NCBI GenBank assembly: GCA_030159075.1
Contig: BROG01000522.1
Location: 372,001 to 436,000 of the forward strand
Direction: 5' to 3'
DNA length: 64,000 bases
Origin: Atrina japonica
Lineage: Eukaryota; Mollusca; Bivalvia; Pterioida; Pinnidae
Each line of letters opens with the position of its first letter. The first letter of the stretch is position 1. The translations under genes and the position numbers were made by a program. A model generated the notes under the pieces. The model saw nothing but the letters and a program-made list of their open reading frames with translations, had not been told where the DNA came from and ran no database searches. Positions 1 through 11,570 of the stretch are shown here, one piece after another.

Positions 1-448
1 ATAATAAAACAGTACACAGACCTGTGTGAAATAAACTTGAGGATTACAAATAAAACAGTACACAGACCTGTGTGAAAAAAACTTGGGGGATTACAAATAA
101 AACAGGATGTGTGAAATAAACATAATAATAAAACAGTACACAGACCTGTGTGAAATAAACTTGAGGATTACAAATAAAACAGTACACAGACCTGTGTGAA
201 TAAACTTGGGGATTACAAATAAAACAGTACACAGACCTGTGTGAAATAAACTTGAGGATTACATAATAAAACAGTACACAGACCTGTGTAAAATAAGAGG
301 ATTACATAATAAAACAGTACACAGACCTGTGTGAAATAAGAGGATTACATAATAAAACAGTACACAGACCTGTGTAAAATAAGAGGATTACATAATAAAA
401 CAGTACACAGACCTGTGTGAAATAAGAGGATTACATAATAAAACAGTA
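1..448. repeat. Minisatellite, about 40-47 bp unit, continues left of the window
   Basis: About ten units of ACAGTACACAGACCTGTGTG plus AAATAAACTTGAGGATTACA-type spacer. Each unit holds ACACAG-AC-CTGTGT, a small hairpin. The spacing shortens from about 46 to about 41-45 along the array. Confidence 0.9.
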
Positions 449-850
449 CTTGGGCAGACTAGAAAAGCATATTCAGAAAGGTGGAAGATTGGTCTAAAAA
501 GCTGTAGACTACCACTGAAATCAGTAAAGTTATGTCTGATATAAATAAATGTAACCATGAAAATAAATTTCTAGAAAACAAAAAGATAATTAGGGAGGTA
601 TCAAAGAAATTTTACTGTGATAGTCACTGTCATGAGAACAGCACGAAAAATATCATTTTGAAATTTGAAATATATCCAAAGTTTGGCTGTAAATTAAAGA
701 TCTAGATCTTGTGGATCTAGACAGTGATCTGATTAAATCTTCATATTACATGTATTTTCAATATCGATAAATGTGTGTAATCACTTTGACTTACTGTTAC
801 ATATTTATACATGTATGTAAGACATGTTAATTTGCATGGAGACTGTGATC

Positions 851-949
851 TTAACTCACCAACGGGGTGAACCCCTGAAAAACAATGGACTCTTTTGTAT
901 ATCAGTGACTTAAACAAATCCAAATATGTCTTTGAGGGCAAATGAGTTA
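851..949 (-). mobile_element. 91-bp inverted-repeat element, copy 1 (7-base insertion in one arm)
   Basis: Ends TTAACTCACC...ACCCCT and AAATGAGTTA, with the same core as the copies at 2787 and 9068 but in opposite orientation. Confidence 0.7.
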
Positions 950-1273
950 GTGAACTTTCAACAGGTCAATATTGAAAAACCTAAAAATGTATCATCAGTT
1001 TGATTTATTAGTCATGAGTACATGTTTGCATGTAAACAGTTAATCGTAATGAACCTTGGCATCAGTATATTGCTAAATCATAATTTTGTATCTACAATTC
1101 CTAAAACCTGGCAGGGAAGAGTCTTGCCAATTCTTTCTTGACCTGGACAAGTTTAAATTTTAAACAGGTAAATGTTGTAAAATAATAAATTATGTGTATT
1201 TTCTGTTTTGTGGATTCATGTGGACACTGATCTTAAAAATGAAATTTTTAATGTATTTTCTTTTCTGTTATAG

Positions 1274-1349
1274 GCAGAAGTAGAGGAAACAATTAAGAGG
1301 CTAATGAGTAATGTAGGAATGAGTGGTCTAATTGTAGCCAATTCAGATG
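1274..1349 (+). CDS. Roadblock paralogue 1, exon 2
   Basis: Acceptor TTATAG precedes 1274 and the donor GT is at 1350. It encodes AEVEETIKRLMSNVGMSGLI and then VANSD, and ends in phase 1. With an upstream ATG it matches the conserved MAEVEET start of roadblock proteins. Confidence 0.85.
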
Positions 1350-4300
1350 GTATGAAATAAAATTAACATGTTACTACCGTAAATTGGGATATTTTGGCGT
1401 CACTAAAATTTGGCCACTTTAATAATTAGATAAAGGGTTATATTTGTCGAATATTCCAGGTGTTTGGAATATCAAAATATTGAAAAGTGTCAGTAGAATA
1501 ATTAGAATTATTGCATAATGTGGTCCTTAATAAAGGTTAACATCCACACTGCATTATTTAAAAAAAAACCTTGTTTGTTAATAAGACACTGAAATATTTT
1601 TAAAAAGTGTCAGTAGAAACATTGTATACATATGGACAGTTTAATTTTGGCCATATTGAAAGGGTGGTCAAATGTAAGCAGTGGCCAAAATATCCCAATT
1701 TACAGTAGTGAAGGTATACACAAGGAGAATTAATTGTTTCTCACTGTCACTGATTTCCAGAAGTATCTTGAACTCTGTTCAATAATTATATAAACACACA
1801 GGCAGTAACACAAACAAATATTCATCTGTATACACACAACCTCAATTACTTTACTGTATATAATTTGAAATAATGTGCAGAAGATGTACAAAATGTTATT
1901 TTTATGGCTTGTTTTATAATAAAAGTCCATTATGGGTTTACTCTACAAGTATTTATTTCATTTAGTACATTCAAAATATACTCTGCTATATACTCTGCTA
2001 TATACTCTGCTATATTTTGAATTGAACGGTGTTTTACATCACACTTAGCAATATTTAGGTCATCATAGTCACTCAGATGAACTATTACCATTGTTCCTGT
2101 TCGGTTTTTCATGAACTATTACCATTGTTCCTGTTCGGTTTTTCATGAACTATTACCATTGTTCCTGTTCGGTTTTTCATGAACTATTACCATTGTTCCT
2201 GTTCGGTTTTTCATGAACTATTACCATTGTTCCTGTTCGGTTTTTCAAATTGATGTATCAGAACTTGAAGACTTGCTTATTTTGGATAGATGTATCAAAA
2301 TTTGTCATTATTCAGAATATGACATTATATTATAAATCATACATGTATTTATATTATTAAAATGATTTTTTTTTCAGGCATAGCAATAAGAACAACTCTT
2401 AGCACTCATTCAACCAACCATCACGTTTCTGCATTGCATCAGTTACTGACCAAAGCATGTAATGCAATTAAAGATTTGGATCATGCAAATGAATTGACTT
2501 TCCTGCGAATTCGTACAATCAAGAATGAAATTATGGTTACATCAGGTAAACCTATATCTCTGTGAAATTTACATGAAGTCTGGTAGAATTGACGTAATGA
2601 TTTGATATTAACATGGGATTGTATATGTGTGTTGTAACATTCTCTTTATACTTGTTGCAGTTTTTTTTGTTATTTAGCTTGAATAACCATGGATTTTTAG
2701 AGCTGAAAAATAGCATTAATCAGTCAGCTTAAGATATACAAGTGTAAAAAGATCAACAGTACCAGGACAAGACCGTCACTTATTCATTAACTCATACACC
2801 CCTAAAGACACATCTAGACTGGCCTAAATCATTGATTTATAGAAGAGTTCATTGTTTCTCAGGGGTTGATGAACTAACCTGTCGAGATGTCCATAAAAAT
2901 ATCAAACTTGCAAAAAGGATCTGAAACTTGCCTGATAACATGAAAAATCAGGTAAAATAGTTTTCTGTACAGACATGTAAGTTAAAACTTAACGACTTTA
3001 TGATCATATAAATCTAAACTTGTTCAATTATGACTGAATGACCAAATGCATCATAGTGATCTAGATAGGAGGATGTGTAAAGAAGTGTTTTTGTTTCTAC
3101 TCAGAAATAAAATGTTTGACCCATTTTTGATGTCTTTTTGGACTGTGCCTTTTTTATTAAATTTGTGCGACCAACAGAATGAAAAATGCATTAAAGTAAG
3201 ATATAAAATAACTTTGTAAGTTGCCACCTAAATTTACACTATTGTACAAAGGTAATTTACTCTAAATACATGATGAAGAGTTTTTTGATGGAAACTACCC
3301 CTGTATACCAGTCCCGTATTTGGACTAAGAATTATTGTTTAATACGGGATAGCCCACAGTAAGTTGTCACATTATGTAAAAAATAAACACATTGTATAAA
3401 AGAATCACGTAGTTAGCAACATGCAGAAGTATCCACATTTACAGAATTGCATTCTTACACCAAGATTTTCCTCCCTATACAGCATTTTTATAATTAGTAT
3501 GTGTAATGCGAAGATGTGTTACTGTTATAACATGTATAAAAAGTTTTTGTATTATACAAAAGCATCAATTTCATGTATAAGTTGAAAAAGCAAATTAAAA
3601 TACTAATGATTACATAGCTGATACAACATGAAAATATTCATAAACAACTAGAAATACACATGTAGTATAGTGTGGACTGCAAGTACTTTGCATTTTGCAT
3701 ATTTTAACATACTGATGCTATGATGGTAATAAATGCTTGAATATTGTTTTGTTTAGTTTGATTAACACAACTGTTTATTATGTCCCCCAAACAAATTTGT
3801 GAAACATGTCGTGTTTGCTCTGTTTCTTCTTCTTGGTCTTCTTCTATCTTTCCATGATGACATTGTTTGCACGTTGTCCTCTTATACTGCTGAACTCTGA
3901 TGTCTAGTTATCATCTTATACTGTTGAAGTTTGATGTCTAGTTATCATCTTATACTGTTGAAGTTTGATGTCTAGTTGCCCTCTTATACTGTAGAAGTCT
4001 GATATCTGGTTGTTGTCTTATACTGTTGAAGTCTGATGCCTAGTTGTCATCTTATACTGTAGAAGTTTGATGTCTAGTTGTCCTCTTATACTGTTGAAGT
4101 CTGATGTGTAGTTGTCATCTTTTACTGTTGAAATCTGATATCTAGTTGTCATCTTGTACTGTTGAAGTCTGATGTCTAGTTGTCATCTTATACTGTTGAA
4201 GTTTGATGTCTAGTTGCCCTCTTATACTGTAGAAGTCTGATAGCTGGTTGTCGTCTTATACTGTTGAAGTCCGATGTCTAGTTGTCATCTTATACTGTAG

Positions 4301-7300
4301 AAGTCCGATATCTAGTTGTCATCTTATACTGTTGAAGTTTGATGTCTAGTTGCCCTCTTATACTGTAGAAGTCTGATATCTGGTTGTTGTCTTATACTGT
4401 TGAAGTCTGATGCCTAGTTGTCATCTTATACTGTAGAAGTTTGATGTCTAGTTGTCCTCTTATACTGTTGAAGTCTGATGTGTAGTTGTCATCTTTTACT
4501 GTTGAAATCTGATATCTAGTTGTCATTTTGTACTGTTGAAGTCTGATGTCTAGTTGTCATCTTATACTGTAGAAGTCTGATATCTGGTTGTCGTCTTATA
4601 CTGTTGAAGTCTGATGTCTAGTTGTCATCTTATACTGTAGAAGTCTGATATCTAGTTGTCATCTTATACTGTTAAAGTCTGATGTCTAGTTGTCATCTTT
4701 TACTGTTGAAGTTTGATGTGTAGATATCATCTTATACTGTTGAAGTCTGATGCCTAGTTGTCATCTTATACTGTTAAAGTCTGATGTCTAGTTGTCATCT
4801 TTTACTGTTGAAGTTTGATGTGTAGATATCATCTTATACTGTTGAAGTCTGATGTCTAGTTGTCATCTTATACTGTTGAAATCTGATGTCTAGTTGTCAT
4901 CTTATACTGTTAAAGTCTGATGTCTAGTTGTCATCTTATACTGTTAAAGTCTGATGTCTAGTTGTCATCTTTTACTGTTGAAGTTTGATGTGTAGATATC
5001 ATCTTATACGGTTGAAGTCTGATGTCTAGTTGTAATATTATACTATCTGATGTCTAGTTGTCATCTTATACTCTTGAAGTTTGATGTCTAGTTGTCATCT
5101 TAAAATGTTGGAAGACTGATGTCTAGTTGTCATCTTGTACTCTTGAAGTTTGATGTCTAGTTGTCATATACTGTTGAAGTCTTGTGTCTGGTTGTCATCT
5201 TGTATATGTTAAAGGGATCTTTAGTGACCTTGTGAGTTTCTTATATAAAGTCTTGCAGTTAACTTGCTTAATTATATGTTTAATAGCTATTGATTTAGTG
5301 TTTGAAATATATAATTAAATGAATGAATATATAAATAAATTAAGAACAAAAAGTATAAGTGGACTAAAAATATGATTTTGAACTTTATACCTGAGCATCT
5401 TTATGTTGAAAGACTTGAGCATTATTAAGTTTTCAAACAAGTCATAAACATAATTTTTTTAAATGAAAATAAGATTCAAAATCTGTATGGAGTAAAAAAA
5501 TGTTGTATTAAGAATATTGATAGTTTTCTGAAATGTCACAGCGACCTACATGTACTCAGTGTTTTAGATCAGAAGAACTTCATGTATAAGTACTTATTAA
5601 AATCTTTTTGAAAATTATACATGTGTATTACAAATATTTTTTTCATGAAATAGATATTTTTGAGGCATTGCAGATGTAGAAATAGGAGAAGGACATCTAC
5701 CAAACAGAAATTTGACCTGAAATTACTTTTCCAAGTTGTCTTAGAATGTATAGTCAATTTGACAATGAGTGATACAATGCTGTTTAAAATCAGTTGTGAT
5801 TTTCAGTTTGATAGGGACATTTATATAAGTCTTAAGTCAGGCAATCAAATTGGTAGTTCTTGATAAAAGAGGGTAAGAATTACACTTAAGTCTATAGTTA
5901 ATGAGCTGTTTGTTTATTCTGTTGCAGTTTTAATTTCCTTTTTGATTATTGAACCAAACCACACAGAGACTTTAGTTTACATGTTATCCCCATTGTACAA
6001 CCAATGTTATTCTTATGTTGATGTCCTACATCTATTCCTTGTAACCTTTTTTATTCCTTGCATGAATTTCATCTCCAAATACCATATAATTGGTTGTGTC
6101 AATCCAGTTTTGACAATAAAAAATTCAAGTATAAACAGATTTCTGATATAACTCTATTAACTGACTTCAGGTCAAACATCTTTCTAAGTATTAACATACT
6201 TAATTATTAATGTATGATAACTCTTCAAGTATTTACTGACTTCAGGTATAAATCTTGAAATATTAACTGACTTCAGGTCTTAATTGTCAAGTATTAACTG
6301 ACTTCAGGTCTTAATTGTCAAGTATTAACTGACTTCAGGTCTTAATTGTCAAGTGTTAACTGACTTTAGGTCTTAATTGTCAAGTATTAACTGACTTCAG
6401 GTCTTAATTGTCAAGTATTAACTGACTTCAGGTCTTAATTGTCAAGTATTAACTGACTTCAGGTCTTAATTGTCAAGTATTAACTGACTTCAGGTCTTAA
6501 TTGTCAAGTATTAACTGACTTCAGGTCTTAATTGTCAAGTGTTAACTGACTTTAGGTCTTAATTGTCAAGTATTAACTGACTTCAGTTGTTATATCTCTT
6601 CAAGTATTAGCTGGTCTAAATCTTCATTATCTTTTTTACACAGACAATGAATATTGTATCATTGCCATTCAGAAGCCGGAGCATTCAGATTAGAGACTTG
6701 ACGCAATACACAATACTCCAACCTTCATTTCTGGTATCATATGTATTGTCATTTGTAATTTGACTTTGAGTAAAGAATCAATACAATATATGTCAATTCT
6801 GAGTTTCTTTTACAATGTTTAGTATATCATCAAGAAAATGGTGGGGAAATGTGAAAAGAAAAATGTCTACATTCACTGTACTATATTTTGAAGCATGTAT
6901 TGAATACCGTAGTTGTTGTACATTAGTACACAATGATAAATATGTAGTGGATTCTTCTTGTCTTCAGGTTCATGTGACCACCCCTATCACCAGTACATTG
7001 AGATATCCAGAATCCGAAATAATCAAAATTCAAATTACTAGTAATGTATATTTACCATATCTAACTATAAAAATTAGGACTTTGATATCACAGGAATTTC
7101 TAATCGTGTGATTTCGACATAACAAGATTCCTTTGTACCTACAATAATTTTCAAGTTTGGCCAGTAATGACCATTTTTCTCAATGTATGATGTCCTGTAA
7201 ATGTTAAAGTCCAAAAATAAAAAGTATTTAAGGAATTTAAAACAAATGAAAAAAATCAACACAGTTCATACAACACAACAAAGGCAAAATCAGAACTAAC

Positions 7301-9436
7301 TCTAATTCATAGTATTATAGTAAATAAATAAAGATGAAAAATTAATAAAGGGTCATTAGCTGTGGGTTTTTTCCCCAAAATGTTCTTTCCTTTTTTTACC
7401 ACTTAGATTGATATACAATAACAATTAAGATATATACACAGGCATACAAATTTTTCAATTCCTATATAGTTTGTGAAAAATGCTTGACAAAACCAGTTTG
7501 GTGATTGTTCACTTGCAATTGATTATTAAACCTTACTTTTTATATATGCAATCAACACTGGACCTGACCTTATTTCACTAAATATATAGGAATATGAGTT
7601 TTTGTATGCTTGTGTTTACCTCTATTTGTTATTGTACATCACAAGAAGTAAAAGTAAAAAAAAATCGAATAACTTTTTTTTGTAATGTCCATTTAAATGA
7701 ATACGATACAGAAACAAAGAAATGGACCTAAATAAAAATCAATTTTATAAAGATAAATAAAAAGGATCATTTAAACTAATCAAAATTATAAACCCATGTT
7801 CTTAAGTTAATCTGTTACAGCTTTTTATTGGAAAAATAACTTTGTAGAGAGAAATATCGGGATATGATTATTTGTGTTGAGTAATTACCAAGATAATTTA
7901 TCTGGCCCCGCTTCTATACAACATCTTAACTCTTGAGGTCAGCTGATTATGTATGTACATGTATGTTGGAAACATGTTTTTTTTTGGTTTTGTTTTGTTT
8001 TTTCCCATGCTATCCTTAATGGGTTACACTCATATTTCCTCCCTTCATGCTAAATTGACCTTGGGCCTCCACTACCTAAATGATATGTACTAAACAGTTT
8101 CAATGTTTGGTTATTAGTTGTTTAGTATTTTCATCATGTAATCTCCACCATGAGCATCTTATCCAGACTTGCTACTTTTCCTGAGGTAATGTAGCATCAA
8201 ATTTTATGGTATTAAATGGGGTGCACCTTATTTCATATATCACATGTATCACAATTTGTACGATGTATTTATGATATAATGAATATCTAGCAGCAGCTAA
8301 ATGGTGTAAAAACTACTCCCATTGCATGCTTCAGTTTTTCCTATACTAAAAATACATTCTATTTCTCACCACCTATCCTCTCTGTATGATTCTTTACTCA
8401 AAAACTATTATGTTTTTTCTAATGTCTATTTTTAAGTTTATTTTTCTTTTATTTTGGTCAAAGATGTAACTAAATCAGTTAAAATCACAGTATAAATGTG
8501 TTATTTATTTTTGACAATTATATTCTGTGATATTTATATCTTACAAGGTATATGGAGAATGTTCAACACACATATGCATATCTTAAGTATTATTATCTAT
8601 ATGTTTAGGTCACCTGAGTCAAGGATTTAGGTGACCTATTGCTACAGTCTTTTGTCTGTTGTTGTGCATCATCTGTTGTTAACTTTTAGACATTTTCAAC
8701 TTCTTCTCAAAAACCAATGGGCAAATTTCAACTATACTTATCAAGAAATATCTCCATTTAAGGCCTCACAAAGTTTGCCATTAAAAAGGGGCTAGGACCA
8801 TTGGGACTCCAAAAGGGGATCAAAAATAACAATTTTTGAATTTTGAATGTTGTTTTATGCCACAGTACTACAATAAAGAAAATGTTGACCAGAAACTTTA
8901 TAACAGGCCACAAAATAACAGAAATCGTTGTAATTCATTTACAGGTTACGTTTAAAAGAATGATTGTAACCTGCAGGTTACGATAGCAATAATGAAGACT
9001 TAGTGAAATCCATCGAGAACAAAAAGGAGGTTACATGATTTGTATTTGTTGTGACCTCCACATAACCTTAACTCATTCACCCCTACAGACACATTTGGAC
9101 TGGTCTAAATCATTGATTTACAGCAAAGCCCATTGTTTTTCAGGGGTTGATGAGTTAATAAGTACAGAACGTCACTTAAGAGACCACCACACTAATCAGA
9201 CCAATGAGTCAGTCAGTAAGGTGGTTGTAATTCAGAGGTTCCACTGTATGTTTTTTATGATTTAGATCAGTAAATGGATCACTTGATGAGTTATATAATA
9301 ATTCATTTTCATATTAAAATTGTAAAGTCACTTTGCACTTACATGAATTATTTCTCATTTATTTTGACTTTCTTTTTCAGATAAAGATTATTTCATGATT
9401 GCCATCCAGAATGCTAAATCCGATAAAAAATCTTGA
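1274..9436 (+). CDS. Dynein light chain roadblock-type, divergent paralogue, two alternative last exons (partial at 5' end)
   Basis: Non-catalytic dynein light chain of the roadblock/LC7 family, expected to dimerise on the dynein intermediate chain and help couple cargo or IFT trains. Coding exons are 1274-1349, 2378-2545 and then either 6644-6693 or 9381-9436. All junctions are GT-AG and the phases agree (0, 1, 1). Exon 2 opens AEVEETIKRLM and exon 3 carries ELTFLRIRTIKNEIMV, both family hallmarks. An ATG-only first exon, as in the neighbouring paralogue, would give 98 or 100 residues, near the usual 96. That exon was not found and may lie left of the window. The sequence is more divergent than the copy at 15137-21638: STHSTNHH replaces the usual DNPTTTQ-like stretch and KDLDHAN replaces RDIDPDN. 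The introns hold several minisatellites and three short inverted-repeat elements. Confidence 0.85.
1373..1709. mobile_element. MITE with about 25-bp terminal inverted repeats
   Basis: Left end ACTACCGTAAATTGGGATAT, right end ATATCCCAATTTACAGTAGT. About 337 bp, no ORF. It lies 24 bases beyond exon 2 of roadblock paralogue 1. Confidence 0.8.
1977..2013. repeat. 12-bp triplicate
   Basis: Three copies of TATACTCTGCTA. Confidence 0.8.
2067..2247. repeat. 34-bp minisatellite, about 5 copies
   Basis: Almost identical units containing ATGAACTATTACCATTGTTC and CTGTTCGGTTTTTC, 130 bases before exon 3 of roadblock paralogue 1. The near-identity suggests recent expansion. Confidence 0.92.
2378..2545 (+). 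CDS. Roadblock paralogue 1, exon 3 (core of LC7 domain)
   Basis: 168 nt, phase 1 to phase 1, the same length as exon 3 of the second paralogue. The acceptor is a T-run followed by CAG and the donor is CAG|GTAAAC. It encodes the central helix and the LTFLRIR strand of the roadblock fold. Confidence 0.88.
2787..2877 (+). mobile_element. 91-bp inverted-repeat element, copy 2
   Basis: TTAACTCATACACCCCT at the left and AGGGGTTGATGAACTAA at the right, about 55-base spacer. In roadblock paralogue 1, after exon 3. Confidence 0.8.
3873..5215. repeat. 34-bp minisatellite, about 39 copies, with higher-order structure
   Basis: Unit TACTGTTGAAGTCTGATGTC plus TAGTTGTCATCTTA. A variant set recurs exactly 374 bases apart (3977 and 4351, 11 units). 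Another variant, GTGTAGATATC, recurs at spacings of 102 and 170 bases (3 and 5 units). In the last intron of roadblock paralogue 1. Confidence 0.93.
5216..6159. other. Intron of roadblock paralogue 1, nothing recognised
   Basis: AT-rich sequence between two minisatellites. Short open frames here show no family features. Confidence 0.6.
6160..6600. repeat. 31-bp minisatellite just before exon 4a
   Basis: About 13 copies of TAACTGACTTCAGGTCTTAA plus TTGTCAAGTAT. The last copy ends about 45 bases before the exon 4a acceptor. Each unit looks like a branch point (CTGAC) followed by TTCAG|G. Confidence 0.93.
6644..6693 (+). CDS. Roadblock paralogue 1, alternative last exon 4a
   Basis: Acceptor TTTTTTACACAG precedes 6644. 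In phase 1 it encodes DNEYCIIAIQKPEHSD and a TAG stop. This is the C-terminal strand of the family (compare DKDxxLIVIQxPT). It uses the same reading phase as exon 4b, 2.7 kb downstream, so it is either a mutually exclusive terminal exon or a duplicated exon that has not decayed. Confidence 0.7.
7351..7640 (+). repeat. Dispersed repeat: left end of the AGGGGAATTAGCTG-type element
   Basis: Begins AAAGGGTCATTAGCTGTGGG, then TTTACCACTTAGATTGATAT and the CAACACTGGACCTGACCTTA stretch. Related to 41080-41520, to a piece at 29263-29360 and to one at 31650-31720. Confidence 0.65.
8606..8905 (-). repeat. Dispersed GGTCACC-family repeat, copy 1
   Basis: Begins TAGGTCACCTGAGTCAAGGA and GGTGACCTATTGCTACAG, then ACTTCTTCTCAAAAACCAAT. 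This hairpin-ended family recurs at 17070, 33780, 39950 and 47735. Confidence 0.75.
9068..9158 (+). mobile_element. 91-bp inverted-repeat element, copy 3
   Basis: 17-bp arms TTAACTCATTCACCCCT and AGGGGTTGATGAGTTAA, bounded by TTAA. Located 220 bases before exon 4b of roadblock paralogue 1. Confidence 0.85.
9381..9436 (+). CDS. Roadblock paralogue 1, alternative last exon 4b
   Basis: Acceptor TCTTTTTCAG precedes 9381. In phase 1 it encodes DKDYFMIAIQNAKSDKKS and a TGA stop. It keeps the canonical DKDYF start of the last exon and has a lysine-rich tail that exon 4a lacks. Confidence 0.8.
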
Positions 9437-10980
9437 AATGCCAAGCTGATATTACCACTCATATTGCACTTTCAGTACCAGTACAAATCTATTATGCCGT
9501 CAGATTCTTTTCACTACATACATGTACTATGTATTTACTTCATATATCAAATGTTGTCACAGAGTTTAAGAGTAAATACATTAAGATTAAAAACTAAGCG
9601 CAAAGTTTTCTGTTGATGAATGCTTCATAGCATTTTAAAATGTCTAAGTATAGTTCTAGATTTTTTTTAATTCCTGATTTTAGAAACAATTAAAGTTTGC
9701 TGATCCTCGTAAATGTTTCATAAGAATTCTATGAATTCTCTGCTGTGTACTATAAAAAAGACATTGTCTGGCATCAGAATGAAAAAGCACAGACTAAAAG
9801 GAAGCCAGGTGGATTGTAAATAAGAAATGTTTACATATAACAATGTACATGTATAGTATTTATTTGTAAACTTAAACATCTCAATTCATTGAATAAATTA
9901 TGAAAATTTGTGTCAATTATTTCATTTTGGTGGTTGTTCAAAGTAATTTTCATGGATAACAATTCAATCCATGACCCTACTATTCTAGCCTTTATTTTTC
10001 CTAGTAAATTTTGTGCAATCTCTAGAGCAAAAAATGGCTGGGCTGATTTTGCTGAAATTTTCAGCATTTGTGCACAATAGGAAGCTACATACAAGTTTTT
10101 GAAAATTTTCAAAAATTTCCCTTCGTTTTCAGTAATATTGTCATAAGTGGATTTCTTGGGATCAAGTCAGAGCACATTTTCAGCATGGGGTTAATAACAC
10201 ATTATACTCATGTATGTGCATTTCAGCAACTCAACTTCCAAAATTGAAATTTCAAAATCACACTTTCATTTGTAAATATTTGCTTTTTGAATTTTGAATT
10301 TGCTTTTAAATGTTACTTTTCCATTATTACTTAACATTATACACTTTTGACAAAATTGATATTAAAACTGATTGACCAGACTGTTTACAATTCTTATGCT
10401 GGATAAATATGCAAATGAGTTTGTGGTCCAGTTGCATGTATTTGCATGTCACTGTGAAGTTGGGCATTAGGAGCTGTGTTGTTCACATGATCTTGCTTCA
10501 GTCTTTGAAGTTGGGGAAAATATTTAAATGTACACATATTGACCTAGAGATTTAAGTGCTACTGAGGGAAGTATAGTGTAGGATTAAGCCTACAACACTG
10601 CCCTGATTTGAATATCCATGCAGCAATGTACACGTACATATAAGCATTTAAGCCTCTATAATCATAACGCTGATCTATGTAGCTTGTTATAACAGCATAA
10701 TAAATACATTATGATGTTTTCATGGTCATGATTGTACAGAACGATGACGTCAAACATGGTTTTCGATAACCATGTGTCATTAATTTGTCAGTGAATAGTT
10801 TACCTCTGTATATGAAATGTTCATATGTTGGACATGTTGTATCATTTGTGAAATATAAACTCCCTATGCAGGAGATTGTGGGACATTACATGTACTTCTT
10901 AAATGGGGAAAACTTACGATGGGAAAGTCCAAACCGTCACATTTGTCATAGGCCTATGGCCTAGTTGTTAATTTCCCATC
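9437..10980. other. 3' flank of roadblock paralogue 1
   Basis: Includes the exon 4b 3' UTR; an AATAAA near 9891 could be its poly(A) signal. A 93-codon open frame on the minus strand (9831-10112) has no recognisable domain. Nothing else is supported. Confidence 0.5.
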
Positions 10981-10999
10981 TGTGTCTAAGTAAGACAAA

Positions 11000-11115
11000 T
11001 GTCAAAATATCTCGACAAAGAAGCAAGATTAATTAATTACAAATCTTACATTATGCCTATATTAGATTATGCATCAATGACATGGGGAATAGCTTGTCAT
11101 GTACACAAACATAAA
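11000..11115 (+). pseudogene. Degenerate fragment of a CR1/jockey-type LINE reverse transcriptase
   Basis: One frame reads LINYKSYIMPILDYASMTWG just before a stop. This resembles the YNSxIxPxLDYxxxxWG block near the end of CR1/jockey-like RT domains. No longer homology is visible, so it is a short decayed piece. Confidence 0.5.
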
Positions 11116-11194
11116 AAATGACTTAATTTCAAAGACGTATGTAAATGCTAAATATGTTATTCTCCTAAATTAAATTTATTATTGTTATTTGTAT

Positions 11195-11570
11195 CTATTT
11201 ATAGAGAAAAAATGAGTTTTACTAAACTCTAACTACCTATGGTTGATATACATGTAGGGCCCCTTTATATGATATTATAATAACCTACTTACTGAGGGTC
11301 GATTTATAGAGAAAGAGTGAATTTTACTAAACACTAACGACCTACGGTCGATATAGGGTCCCTTTATACGATATTTTAATAACCTAATTTCTGAGGGTCG
11401 ATTTATAGAGAAAGAGTGAATTTTACTAAACTCTAACGACCTACGGTCGATATAGGATCCCTTTATGTAATATTATTATAACGTAATTACTGAGGGGCGA
11501 TTTAGACAGAAATATAGAAAAACAATGACTTTTTGTAAACCCTAACGACCTACGTTCGGGACCAATTTTA
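11195..11570. repeat. About 100-bp tandem repeat, four copies
   Basis: Units contain GATTTATAGAGAAAGAGTGA and CTAACGACCTACGGTCGATA, spaced about 105, 99 and 99 bases. Confidence 0.85.

Noticed and set aside
3873..5215. 34-bp direct repeats resembling a CRISPR array
   Set aside because: Repeats are head-to-tail with no unique spacers, in intronic eukaryotic DNA.
5660..5863. 67-codon plus-strand frame after an AG-like acceptor
   Set aside because: Sits in the intron of the first roadblock gene, no family features, no matching donor.
9831..10112. 93-codon minus-strand frame
   Set aside because: No recognisable domain and no splice partners; may be part of a dispersed repeat. Not supported as a gene.
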